A DNA stretch of 64,000 nucleotides, from NCBI GenBank assembly GCA_019090455.1, contig JAHRWA010000043.1, positions 1 to 64,000 on the forward strand, read 5' to 3'. Position 1 is the stretch's first letter. Each line of letters starts with the position of its first letter. The translations under genes and the position numbers were made by a program. The DNA is from Pseudomonadales bacterium. GTDB taxonomy: Bacteria; Pseudomonadota; Gammaproteobacteria; Pseudomonadales; DC-out160. Below the pieces are notes generated by a model. The model ran no database searches, had not been told where the DNA came from, and was given only the letters and a program-made list of their open reading frames with translations. This document shows positions 40,855 to 49,188 of this stretch, in pieces.

Positions 40855-43293
40855 ATGTTTCAAGAATCGGCTTACACAGAAGAACAGAGTTTGATTGCTG
40901 CGGTAGCAGGGCAGTTATCCAAACAATTCGATGATCAATATTTTTTGCAATTAACCAAAAAAGATAATTACCCAACAGATTTCTGGAAAGAGATTTGTGA
41001 CGGTGGTTATATTGGGCTTTTAGTTGATGAGCTTTATGGCGGTTCTGGTATGTCTACACCGGATTTAGCCGTCTTTCTGCATAATATGGCGCGGGAAGGT
41101 CTGGTCTCTTATCAATTGAATAACCAGATAGTGTGTTCCGATATTATTTCCCAATTTGGTACCGAGAAACAAAAAGAAAGCTTGTTGCCCAGCATTGTGA
41201 AAGGTGATTTTTGGTGTTACGCCGACTTGGAGCAAACTCAGGGTAATAGCCTGTTTGAGATTGCAACGACTGCGAAGCGTGATGGTGATAATTTTATTCT
41301 TGATGGTGGTAAGAGTTACGCGGTTTGTGCGCAAATGGCCTCGAATTTAATTGTTGCTGCAAGAACTTCAGAGTTTGATGCAAATAATCCAGAAAAAGGA
41401 CTGAGTCTTTTTGTTATCGATGCAAAGAGTGCAGGAATTGAATGTTCGACAATGCATCTAAATGTCCGGGTCACTGAAGTGCGCGAAGAAATGGCAGCGA
41501 CCGGTGATACATTTGTCAATATTAAGCTTAGTGGTGCGAAGGTTCCTGCGGCGAACTTGATCGGTGAATTGGATCAAGCGGCGGAATATATTAAGCGCAT
41601 TGCCAGTCGCCAAATGCTGATTGTTTCCCTAATGGCTATTGGTTGGGGCGATAGGTTAATTGATAAAACGATTGCGTACGCAAATGAAAGAGTAATTTTT
41701 AAGGATCCTATTTCTTCATATCAAGCAGTGCAACATCCTTTGGTGAGAGCTAAAACCGATGTGGAAATGGCAAAACTTTTATCTGAGCGTGCAGCTGAAG
41801 TGTTTGATGGTGAAAAAGACGCGGAGACTTTATTAACTTACTGTGGTATCGCAAAAAGAAATGCGACGGAAGCTGTTTTCGCCGCCTGTGATATAGCAAC
41901 TCAGACCCACGGTGGGTCAGGCTATGATCGTGATACTGGGATTATTTCTATATGGCCTCTTATATTGTTGTCGCGTATTACCCCGCTCAATAATACTCGT
42001 ATTCTCGAAAACTTTTCTGATAACGTTTTGGGAATGCCGAACGCAGATGGTTCAGAAAATACCAAAGTTCAACAGGAGTTGTTGTGGGAAAGTAGAACAG
42101 AAAAGGATTTGAAATTTTTAGAGGTGATTAAAGACGTTATTGCTCAGGTATCAGAAGATGCGAGCATGAATTCCATGATGACTATGATGGCAAGATTAAC
42201 CGGTGGTGATTTGTCCGAATATCGCGAAATGGTGTTGTCGGATGCGCAAGGGGCCTTGCCGATAAAACTAGATGTATTCCGAGTATTGTCTGTATACGGT
42301 GGAGCTGATCCCACTGCCGGCGAAGGAATGGCGAAATCTATGTTACGCCGACGACCTGTTAAGTATGGGTTGTCAGCTATGGCTATGGCGGCAGTTTCTT
42401 CAGGCAAGGGCGGCGCTGCAACCGTCATGACGGAATACTTACCGAAAATGATGCAAGGTAAATTGTTTTGTTATTGCATTACTGAGCCTAATGCAGGTAC
42501 GAATACCCATAACGTTTCTACAATTGCGGTTGATAAGGGCGATCATTACTCTTTAAGTGGACAAAAGACCTTTATTTCTGCTGCTGATACGGCTCATTTT
42601 ATGGCGGTCGTCGCAAGAGTTGAAACAGATGGGGTAAAAGAAGGCGTAGGGACATTCGTGTTAGAAGCAGGAATGGACGGCGTTAGCATGACTGAACTGG
42701 ATATCGCCGCTCTGGGTGATCCTCAATTTACCGTCTATTTTGATAACGTTATATTACCGAAAAGTGCTCTTGTCGGTACCAAATCGACCACTAGTGGTAA
42801 GTCGAAAGGTATTTCGGAAGGCGTCTTCTATACCTTAAACCTTGAAAGAATAATGGTCGCGTTGGCTGCGCTGAAAGTAGGAGAGGAAAGTTTGGGCAGA
42901 GCGATTAAGAAAGCGAAGGAATCTCCTGTATTCGGTCAAGCATCAGGTGCAAGCGATACCGTAAAACAAAAGTTAGCACGGCTGAAAATAGATTTGGAGT
43001 TGACTAATCTAGCGATGAAGAAAGCCACACACGCTTTTGATAACAAAGCGCCTGGAAAGTTGGTTGGGATGTACGCCAATATGGCGAAATATGTGTCAAC
43101 TATGTTTGCTGATGAAATTGGTGGTCTGGCGTTGGAGTTATATGGGGTAGCTGGGCTAGACAAAGATATCGATGACATTGGGGCGCTATGTCAATTAGGG
43201 CGCGTATTACGTACTGTACCTATCAACAATGAGATGGTTCTCAATTTCTTAGCGGAAAACTTGATGGGATTACCCAAGAGCTATAGTGTTTAA
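40855..43293 (+). CDS. Double acyl-CoA dehydrogenase with degenerate N-terminal half
   Basis: An 812-residue protein made of two acyl-CoA dehydrogenase units. The C-terminal unit (about residues 430-812) keeps CITEPNAGTNTHNVSTIA, SGQKTFISAADTAHF and the Glu of INNEMVLNFL, the likely catalytic base. The N-terminal unit (1-410) has the fold (FWKEICDGGYIGLLVDELYG, GTEKQKESLLPSIVKGDFWC) but changes TEP.AG to LEQTQGNSL, and the base position reads NNTRIL. It is therefore probably non-catalytic, with a structural or regulatory role. Normal members are about 380 aa and form tetramers; a tandem fusion could build a pseudo-tetramer. A 14-bp tandem duplication covers the stop. Confidence 0.9.
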   Translation: MFQESAYTEEQSLIAAVAGQLSKQFDDQYFLQLTKKDNYPTDFWKEICDGGYIGLLVDELYGGSGMSTPDLAVFLHNMAREGLVSYQLNNQIVCSDIISQFGTEKQKESLLPSIVKGDFWCYADLEQTQGNSLFEIATTAKRDGDNFILDGGKSYAVCAQMASNLIVAARTSEFDANNPEKGLSLFVIDAKSAGIECSTMHLNVRVTEVREEMAATGDTFVNIKLSGAKVPAANLIGELDQAAEYIKRIASRQMLIVSLMAIGWGDRLIDKTIAYANERVIFKDPISSYQAVQHPLVRAKTDVEMAKLLSERAAEVFDGEKDAETLLTYCGIAKRNATEAVFAACDIATQTHGGSGYDRDTGIISIWPLILLSRITPLNNTRILENFSDNVLGMPNADGSENTKVQQELLWESRTEKDLKFLEVIKDVIAQVSEDASMNSMMTMMARLTGGDLSEYREMVLSDAQGALPIKLDVFRVLSVYGGADPTAGEGMAKSMLRRRPVKYGLSAMAMAAVSSGKGGAATVMTEYLPKMMQGKLFCYCITEPNAGTNTHNVSTIAVDKGDHYSLSGQKTFISAADTAHFMAVVARVETDGVKEGVGTFVLEAGMDGVSMTELDIAALGDPQFTVYFDNVILPKSALVGTKSTTSGKSKGISEGVFYTLNLERIMVALAALKVGEESLGRAIKKAKESPVFGQASGASDTVKQKLARLKIDLELTNLAMKKATHAFDNKAPGKLVGMYANMAKYVSTMFADEIGGLALELYGVAGLDKDIDDIGALCQLGRVLRTVPINNEMVLNFLAENLMGLPKSYSV

Positions 43294-43314
43294 GGAATAG
43301 TGTTTAAGGGATAG
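43283..43314 (+). repeat. 14-bp tandem duplication over the ACAD stop codon
   Basis: ATAGTGTTTAAGGA (43283-43296) is followed by ATAGTGTTTAAGGG (43297-43310) and ATAG. The TAA at 43291-43293 lies in the first unit. Confidence 0.9.
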
Positions 43315-43340
43315 CTTAATAATAAATCTCTTGTCACTTC

Positions 43341-43367
43341 AGATCCGGAGAGTTCTTCTCCGGATCT
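43341..43367. terminator. Hairpin after the double ACAD gene
   Basis: AGATCCGGAGA (43341-43351) and TCTCCGGATCT (43357-43367) form a perfect 11-bp stem with a GTTCT loop. A weak T-rich stretch (CTCCCTCTTTTTCC) follows. It is probably the transcript end for the ACAD gene. Confidence 0.75.
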
Positions 43368-43527
43368 AATCTCCCTCTTTTTCCGTAAGTGTTTTTTTCC
43401 CTCATTCAACATCTTTTATCCAATTCTCAAGATTGTCTTTATTTTCCGAGAAAGCAACTATCGGGTGGCTTCCGTAGGGAAGAGCTTTCACAATGGATAA
43501 ACCTTCATTGTATTGAGCCATATTGAT

Positions 43528-44379
43528 ATGCAAGACATTACTCAGGACCATGCAAACTATCAAAGAATTGCACAGGTTATTGAATATTTGGTGGAGAACA
43601 AGAGATCACAACCCCAACTAAAGGAATTGTCAGCATATGTGGGTTTAAGCCCATCCCATTTACAGCGCGTTTTTAGTGAATGGGCAGGTGTCTCGCCAAA
43701 ACAGTTTTTGCAGTATTTAACTAAGGAGAATGCAAAAAGCTTGCTGCGGAACAATTCAGTGCTAGATTCTGCATTGCTTAGCGGGTTGAGTGGTGCTGGG
43801 CGTCTCCATGATTTAATGGTGACTTACGAAAGTGTGACTCCTGGCGAGTATAGGAGCTCGGGAGTTGGGCTTGATATTGTACATGGGACTCACAGTTCGC
43901 CTTTTGGAAGTTGCTTTATCGCGCTGACTTCCCGAGGTATCTGTAAGCTGGCATTTGTTGATTCTGAAAACGAATGGCTAGCGGTTCTGAAGGAGCTGGA
44001 GTCCGAATGGTCTCATGCTTTTATTGAAGAAGATGTGCAAAGTACTGCGGTCGTGTGTAATCGTATTTTTCACAATGAAACAAATGATGATTCTGATTTG
44101 AAGCTAATACTTAAAGGTAGTCCTTTTCAGATTGAAGTTTGGCAAGCGCTATTGAAGATACCGAGTGGTGGATTAGCGTCATATCAACAAGTAGCAGAAT
44201 CAATTGGAAGACCGACTTCTGTAAGAGCCGTAGCCTCTGCTGTGGCTCGAAACAAAGTCGCTTATTTGATTCCGTGCCATCGAGTTATACGCAGTACGGG
44301 TGTTTTGAATAACTATCGTTGGGGTGGGGCTAGAAAAGCGGCAATGGTGGGAAGGGAGGGGTGTTCTGAACTCACATAA
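43528..44379 (+). CDS. Ada-type HTH plus O6-methylguanine-DNA methyltransferase, without Ada N-terminal domain
   Basis: A 283-residue protein. Residues 10-105 are an AraC-type helix-turn-helix (LKELSAYVGLSPSHLQRVF, GVSPKQFLQYLTKENAKSLL). Residues 115-275 are a methylated-DNA-protein cysteine methyltransferase with the suicide cysteine in LIPCHRVIRSTG (C250 from this start) and QIEVWQALLKIPSGGLASYQ. It repairs O6-alkylguanine by self-alkylation. The zinc-cysteine domain by which classical Ada senses methylphosphotriesters is absent, so how, or whether, it activates transcription is open. ATG 43528 is preferred; TTG 43513 adds five residues. It converges on petABC, with a shared terminator. Confidence 0.9.
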   Translation: MQDITQDHANYQRIAQVIEYLVENKRSQPQLKELSAYVGLSPSHLQRVFSEWAGVSPKQFLQYLTKENAKSLLRNNSVLDSALLSGLSGAGRLHDLMVTYESVTPGEYRSSGVGLDIVHGTHSSPFGSCFIALTSRGICKLAFVDSENEWLAVLKELESEWSHAFIEEDVQSTAVVCNRIFHNETNDDSDLKLILKGSPFQIEVWQALLKIPSGGLASYQQVAESIGRPTSVRAVASAVARNKVAYLIPCHRVIRSTGVLNNYRWGGARKAAMVGREGCSELT

Positions 44380-44395
44380 TATGTTGCTAGAACCA

Positions 44396-44423
44396 AAAAA
44401 AGCAGCCTTAAGGCTGCTTTTTT
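44396..44423. terminator. Bidirectional terminator between Ada-like gene and petC
   Basis: A perfect palindrome with half AAAAAAGCAGCCTT and complementary half AAGGCTGCTTTTTT. A- and T-runs on both sides let it act for both convergent transcripts. Confidence 0.95.
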
Positions 44424-44490
44424 ACTGCGGACTTTCATTTACTTAGGTGGCGCTATCATCTATCAACAAAGTAAGTGATAGCGAGCACTA

Positions 44491-45147
44491 TTAGTGAATG
44501 TCTTTCCAGTAGTCATTCTTTAACAACCAAGTTGGTATCAACAGAATGACCAAGAAACCTAACACGTACTTACCAAGGGTTTCTCTATAGGGGCGGATTG
44601 GCTCTGCCATATAAACCATAAAATTAGTAAGGTCCCGCATTTCCGTAGCAAACTCTTCTTCACTTTTTGAGCTCTGTGCATACGCCATTACCCAAGGCAT
44701 GGCGACACCCGGAAGAAGATGGTTGTTATAACCCGTCGGCGCGCTTTCGTCTTTATAAAAGCTCATCAAGTAGGTATAAACCCAATCTGCACCACGATAG
44801 TTGGCTTCGAGTGTTAAGTCAGGAGGGGCTACTCCGAATGCAGTTTCACCCATTTCAGGCGTCATTGCAGCGGGGATGGAGTCGCTGAGCTTCTTTGCAC
44901 CGAAGCGAACTAGGTTGGTCATGACATCTTCATCCGTCATTTCCAAATCCTGTGCGATACGCTCATATCGCATAAACTTCGCGGCATGGCAGCTGGCACA
45001 ATTATCAATGTAAAGCTTCGCACCTTTACGAAGAGAATCTTTATCATGAATATCGTAACCAGAGTGCATTAACTCTGCAGATCCCCCGGATGCTGTTGCC
45101 AGCACGGGGAAGCACAATAAAATAGATACTATTATTAACCGTTTCAT
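44491..45147 (-). CDS. petC: Cytochrome c1 of the bc1 complex
   Basis: A 218-residue heme c protein. The signal peptide is LIIVSILLCFPVLATASG. The covalent heme site is C50-A-S-C-H54. The axial methionine is probably in PGVAMPWVMAYA. A C-terminal membrane anchor (GKYVLGFLVILLIPTWLL) ends NDYWKDIH. It carries electrons from the Rieske centre to soluble cytochrome c in the periplasm. It is the last gene of petABC, 32 bases after petB, with a shared bidirectional terminator downstream. Confidence 0.96.
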   Translation of the reverse strand: MKRLIIVSILLCFPVLATASGGSAELMHSGYDIHDKDSLRKGAKLYIDNCASCHAAKFMRYERIAQDLEMTDEDVMTNLVRFGAKKLSDSIPAAMTPEMGETAFGVAPPDLTLEANYRGADWVYTYLMSFYKDESAPTGYNNHLLPGVAMPWVMAYAQSSKSEEEFATEMRDLTNFMVYMAEPIRPYRETLGKYVLGFLVILLIPTWLLKNDYWKDIH

Positions 45148-45179
45148 TATTAATCCTGTGTTCTATTAGTGAGAGTGGG

Positions 45180-46436
45180 TCAGTGAGCACCAATACGATC
45201 TGGCACAGGTTTCGTTTTTTCTATTTTGGTATAAAAAGGCATCGCGATAAAATAACTAAAATAGATAATGGTAAAGACGGGTGCTGCCCAAGAAGGCGCC
45301 CAATCTGCAGGCTTGGCACCTAGAACACCTAATGCCAAGAAGCTTATCGCGAATGTTGCCAGCATGAACTTGCTGATTGGACCTTTATATCGCAATGACT
45401 TAACAGGGCTTTTGTCTAACCAAGGAAGGAAGAAGACAATAACGATGGCTCCACCCATTACCACGAGTCCCCAGAATTTCGCACTCATGCCCAAAAAGTC
45501 GATTGTGACTGCGCGCAGCATCGCGTAGAAAGGCGTGAAATACCAAGAAGGTGCGATGTGCTCCGGTGTGCTCAAGTTGTTTGCTGGCGTGTAGTTGGGG
45601 GGTTCGATGAAGTATCCGCCGCCGCCAGGGAAGAAGAATATTGCCGCAGCGAATATCATAAAGAATATGACCACCGGAACCATGTCATGAACAGTATAGT
45701 AAGGGTGAAATGGGATGCCATCTAAAGGAATTCCGTTTTCGTCCTTTTGAGCCTTAATGTCTATGCCTTCAGGGTTGTTAGATCCAACTTGATGTAGTGC
45801 GACTAAGTGTAGAAATACACCCACTACTAACATCAATGGCACCATGGCCACATGCATTGCAAAGAACCGGCTCAATGTTGCGCCGCCTATCACAAAGTCA
45901 CCTTGAACCCATATTTGTAAATCTTCACCGACGACGGGTACTGCCCCCGCAAGGCTGAGAATTACCTTCGCTCCCCAATAAGACATGTTTCCAAATGGAA
46001 GCACATAACCAAAAAAGCCTTCAGCCATCATCATCAGGTAAATAACCATACCGATAACCCAGACTAGTTCCCGTGGACCTTTGTATGAGCCATACATCAT
46101 GCCCCGGAAGATATGTAAATAAACAACGATAAAGAAAAATGAAGCTCCCACTGAATGCATATACCGCAGCAGCCAGCCAAAATCCACATCTCTCATAATG
46201 TACTCTATGGAATCAAAGGCGCCATCAGCAGTCGGTGTATAAAACATGGTTAACCAAATACCACTAGCTAATTGGTTTACAAATGCGACTATCGCTAAAA
46301 CACCGAAGAAGTACCAGAAGTTGAAATTCTTAGGTGCATAGTACTCACTCATGTGAGTTTTGAACGCTTTAACAACAGGTAATCGGTAGTCTACCCAGTT
46401 GAGTAGCTCCGTACTTTTTTCCTTAATAAGACTCAT
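45180..46436 (-). CDS. petB: Cytochrome b of the bc1 complex
   Basis: A 418-residue inner-membrane protein with eight or so transmembrane helices. Heme-ligand histidines lie in RYMHSVGASFFFIVVYLHIF and FFAMHVAMVPLMLVVGVFLH. The Qo-site loop reads APSWYFTPFYAML, where the usual PEWY or PVWY motif is PSWY. It oxidises ubiquinol and reduces quinone across the membrane. The start ATG overlaps the petA stop by one base, implying translational coupling. The length is normal for the one-piece bacterial form. Confidence 0.96.
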   Translation of the reverse strand: MSLIKEKSTELLNWVDYRLPVVKAFKTHMSEYYAPKNFNFWYFFGVLAIVAFVNQLASGIWLTMFYTPTADGAFDSIEYIMRDVDFGWLLRYMHSVGASFFFIVVYLHIFRGMMYGSYKGPRELVWVIGMVIYLMMMAEGFFGYVLPFGNMSYWGAKVILSLAGAVPVVGEDLQIWVQGDFVIGGATLSRFFAMHVAMVPLMLVVGVFLHLVALHQVGSNNPEGIDIKAQKDENGIPLDGIPFHPYYTVHDMVPVVIFFMIFAAAIFFFPGGGGYFIEPPNYTPANNLSTPEHIAPSWYFTPFYAMLRAVTIDFLGMSAKFWGLVVMGGAIVIVFFLPWLDKSPVKSLRYKGPISKFMLATFAISFLALGVLGAKPADWAPSWAAPVFTIIYFSYFIAMPFYTKIEKTKPVPDRIGAH

Positions 46437-47017
46437 TAGGCAGTCTCCTCGCTATCTGCGCCGACAATCAAAGTATTGTCATCTGCAAAGTAATGGGGGG
46501 GTACTTTTAAATTGGTAGGAGCAGGAACGCCTTTATAAACTCGGCCTGCAAAATCAAATTTTGAGCCGTGACAAGGGCAGAAAAATCCAGTGAAATCGCC
46601 TTGATCTTTGCCCGGTCGAAATTTCGGTGTGCAGCCTAAGTGGGTACAAATGCCTTCAATAACTAATACTTCTGGCTTAATAGATCGTACATCGTTTTTG
46701 GCGTAATCAGGTTGTTGCTCATCTTCTGAATTAGGGTTGCGCAATTCAGTGGTCAAAGCGCTGATAGAATCTAGCATTTTCTGGGTACGCTTTATGATAT
46801 AAATCGGGCGACCACGCCATTCTTCAACAACCATGCTCCCATCGGAAATTTTACTTAAGTCCACTGTGATGGGTGCACCCGCTGCTTTTGCTCTTACGCT
46901 TGGATTCCAAGAGCGTGCATAAGGTACCGCTACACCAGCTGCTCCTGCTGCAAATAATGCACAAGTGGCGCCAGTTAAGAAGGTTCTTCTGTTATCACTC
47001 GGTTCATCTGTACTCAT
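46436..47017 (-). CDS. petA: Rieske iron-sulfur protein of the bc1 complex
   Basis: A 193-residue protein. The N-terminal NRRTFLTGATCALFAAGAAG is a Tat-type signal anchor. The [2Fe-2S] ligands are C124 and H126 in GICTHLGCT, and C147 and H150 in FFCPCHGSKFD. It shuttles electrons from ubiquinol to cytochrome c1. It is the first gene of petABC. In many gammaproteobacteria rplM-rpsI lie upstream; here a 700-base gap and an acyltransferase gene are found instead. Confidence 0.96.
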   Translation of the reverse strand: MSTDEPSDNRRTFLTGATCALFAAGAAGVAVPYARSWNPSVRAKAAGAPITVDLSKISDGSMVVEEWRGRPIYIIKRTQKMLDSISALTTELRNPNSEDEQQPDYAKNDVRSIKPEVLVIEGICTHLGCTPKFRPGKDQGDFTGFFCPCHGSKFDFAGRVYKGVPAPTNLKVPPHYFADDNTLIVGADSEETA

Positions 47018-47732
47018 ATTGTTGCCTCAGTACGTACCATGCCGGTTGGCATTTCAAAAAATCATTATAAGGAGGGATGGAAACCTAAAGGTCACGCCTA
47101 AATAAGCGCGCGTATATACTAATATAGTCTATGGGGAATATCCATGTGGTTTCATTAAAGTATTGCTGAAAAAAGGGGTAAATAATTGAGATCACTTGAA
47201 ATGAAGTGACGAGTTAGACGCTCAGTATGTTCGGTAGCAATTTAAAAACTAGGAATAATTCAAATTCGGGTGTTTTCGGTTTCCTTGGGCGCTGGTAGCT
47301 TATTTAGAACAATAAAAAATTGACTTCAATCAATATTGATCCAAGAATTTTAATTCTTGCTATAGCTATTTTTATTGATACCGATTAGACGTAATTTTAT
47401 TGCAGAATTAGCCTCGGTTGTGTAAGTATCTAAATTGAGATCGTTGCCCGTCAATCCCTTGGGATTGAATCGTAATATACTAATTACATTAGTGACTTGC
47501 TCGGTAGATGGATGCATCTACCGAGCCTTGAGTCGACCAGGGCGCTGGTAAAATCTGTAGATTTATGTTGCTTTATTGTACATTTTTTGAGTGAGAACCA
47601 ACATCGTGTTGATTGGTATGTCATAACCTTTATTTCTTACTAGCTCGAATACCCTGCCCGAAGGGCAGATGAAGCTTAAACAAGCGCAGACACGGTGATA
47701 GCGACTATCACGATAATAATAAGAGTATTAAA
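47018..47732. other. Divergent intergenic region between petABC and the natural-product locus
   Basis: About 715 bases, A+T-rich, no gene recognised. It must hold the petABC promoter on the minus strand and the acyltransferase promoter on the plus strand. A strong hairpin at 47499-47526 is the only clear structure. Confidence 0.55.
47499..47526. promoter_or_regulatory. Strong 12-bp hairpin in the petA/acyltransferase intergenic region
   Basis: GCTCGGTAGATG (47499-47510) and CATCTACCGAGC (47515-47526) pair perfectly around GATG. No T-run follows on the plus strand, so it is not a classical terminator. It may be an operator or an RNA structure in a leader transcript. Confidence 0.5.
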
Positions 47733-48905
47733 ATGAGTAGAATTGATGGTCTTGATTACCTGAAGGGTCTGGGTTGTATCTTAATGGTGCCGGCTCATAC
47801 AGTTTTGATCAATACAGATGATGTAGGGACCTATTACATCTATACTATTGCCCATTTTTTTACCTGTGTTTTTTTTGCCACTTCTGGAGTAACCACTATT
47901 TTTCAGGCCGGTAGTCGGCCGAAGTCTTATCTATTTTCGTATTTCATGATCTTATTTTTTGTGGGTCTGACATTTACCTCTGTCTTTAGTCCTTTGTGGC
48001 TATTTGATTTCCGAGTGGAAATTATTCAAGTCATTATGCTAGGGAGTATTTTATTGCTAGGTATGAATGCGCTTTTTAAGCAGCGTTGGGGTTGGTATTT
48101 TGTGGTAGCAATGGCGATATTTGGTGTAAAAGCGGCTAGTGATAAGTGGTTTCCTGAATGGCGGGGGGCGGGTGTTTTATTGCCACACGCAGATTATGTA
48201 CCTTGGATCTTGAAGGAGGAGGGTGTTCCCTATGTCGTGACAGGATTTCCTTTATTCCCTTGGCTCTATTTGTTTCCACTGGGCGTATTCTGCTTTTTTA
48301 CTCCCTTAAAGTGGATTTATTGTGTCGGGGGCATAATGCTAGCTGCTGCTTTAGGTATGTATTATCAGTACGGCGCTAACGATTTTCCGGAAAAGTGGAA
48401 TATGTCCATTGAACACTTTTTCACTATCACTTTTATTACCTGCGCTAGTTTTATTGTCATTCGAACTGTTCCGTTAGAAAAACTACCCTTCCATAAAATT
48501 GCTGTTTTTTGGGGACAGTCATCCCTGACTTATCTTTATGTGCATTTAATTGTGATTAATTTGGCCGGTATCCTTTTAGCGGTTGTAGGTTCCAAAGATA
48601 TTCCTTTCGCACAATACATATGGTACGTAGTTAGCTTTATTGGAACTTATTTTGCGATGAACTGGCTGACTGGAGTACGTGAATCTAAATGGATGCAGAA
48701 GGAGTCTTCTTGGTTGATCCTCCTGCTTGTGGTTTTTGCGATGCCTGTCTTGGCTTATATCAATCCGCAGCTCAAGCTAGTGGTGTCAGTTTCTGGTCTC
48801 ATTATGGGCCTGTTTATGGCGCACAATTACAAAGCGATTAAGGATTTTCCAAGCTTGAAAAGGCTATTATCAAAAAGTTTAGAGACTAAATCGAAGCCAG
48901 TATAA
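47733..48905 (+). CDS. Acyltransferase-3/heparan N-acetyltransferase-like membrane protein
   Basis: A 390-residue inner-membrane protein with about 10 hydrophobic helices. The N-terminus (IDGLDYLKGLGCILMVPAHT) fits the LD.LKG...M...H pattern of acyltransferase-3 and DUF1624/heparan-alpha-glucosaminide N-acetyltransferase-like proteins, where the histidine of MVPAHT is part of the active-site signature. It could acylate an exported glycan or the peptide made by the next gene. The gene ends 283 bases before the NRPS start, on the same strand, so cotranscription is possible but not shown. Confidence 0.7.
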   Translation: MSRIDGLDYLKGLGCILMVPAHTVLINTDDVGTYYIYTIAHFFTCVFFATSGVTTIFQAGSRPKSYLFSYFMILFFVGLTFTSVFSPLWLFDFRVEIIQVIMLGSILLLGMNALFKQRWGWYFVVAMAIFGVKAASDKWFPEWRGAGVLLPHADYVPWILKEEGVPYVVTGFPLFPWLYLFPLGVFCFFTPLKWIYCVGGIMLAAALGMYYQYGANDFPEKWNMSIEHFFTITFITCASFIVIRTVPLEKLPFHKIAVFWGQSSLTYLYVHLIVINLAGILLAVVGSKDIPFAQYIWYVVSFIGTYFAMNWLTGVRESKWMQKESSWLILLLVVFAMPVLAYINPQLKLVVSVSGLIMGLFMAHNYKAIKDFPSLKRLLSKSLETKSKPV

Positions 48906-49188
48906 TCAAGTAACAAAAGCGAGCACCTTAAAGGGAGATTATAGCGTTGAAAGTTGTACCATTTTGACCATTACACACGGCAGGTAAGCCTAGCAACCTT
49001 AAGTAGTAATATTTGAACGCATATCAGAGTAAAATCGATATACTTAAATAACTATTTTATACACCCTATTTGATGTAACAAAGTACGATGTATCTTAGTT
49101 TGAAAACGTGAGTATTTCTCTGGTTCGCCAGTTAAAAAATAATAATAAATAGTAAATAATAGTTAGTGAATAGTAAGGGTTTGATTGC

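Noticed and set aside
47018-47732. A missing rplM-rpsI or tRNA gene upstream of petA
   Set aside because: No ribosomal protein frame or cloverleaf-like sequence could be read there.
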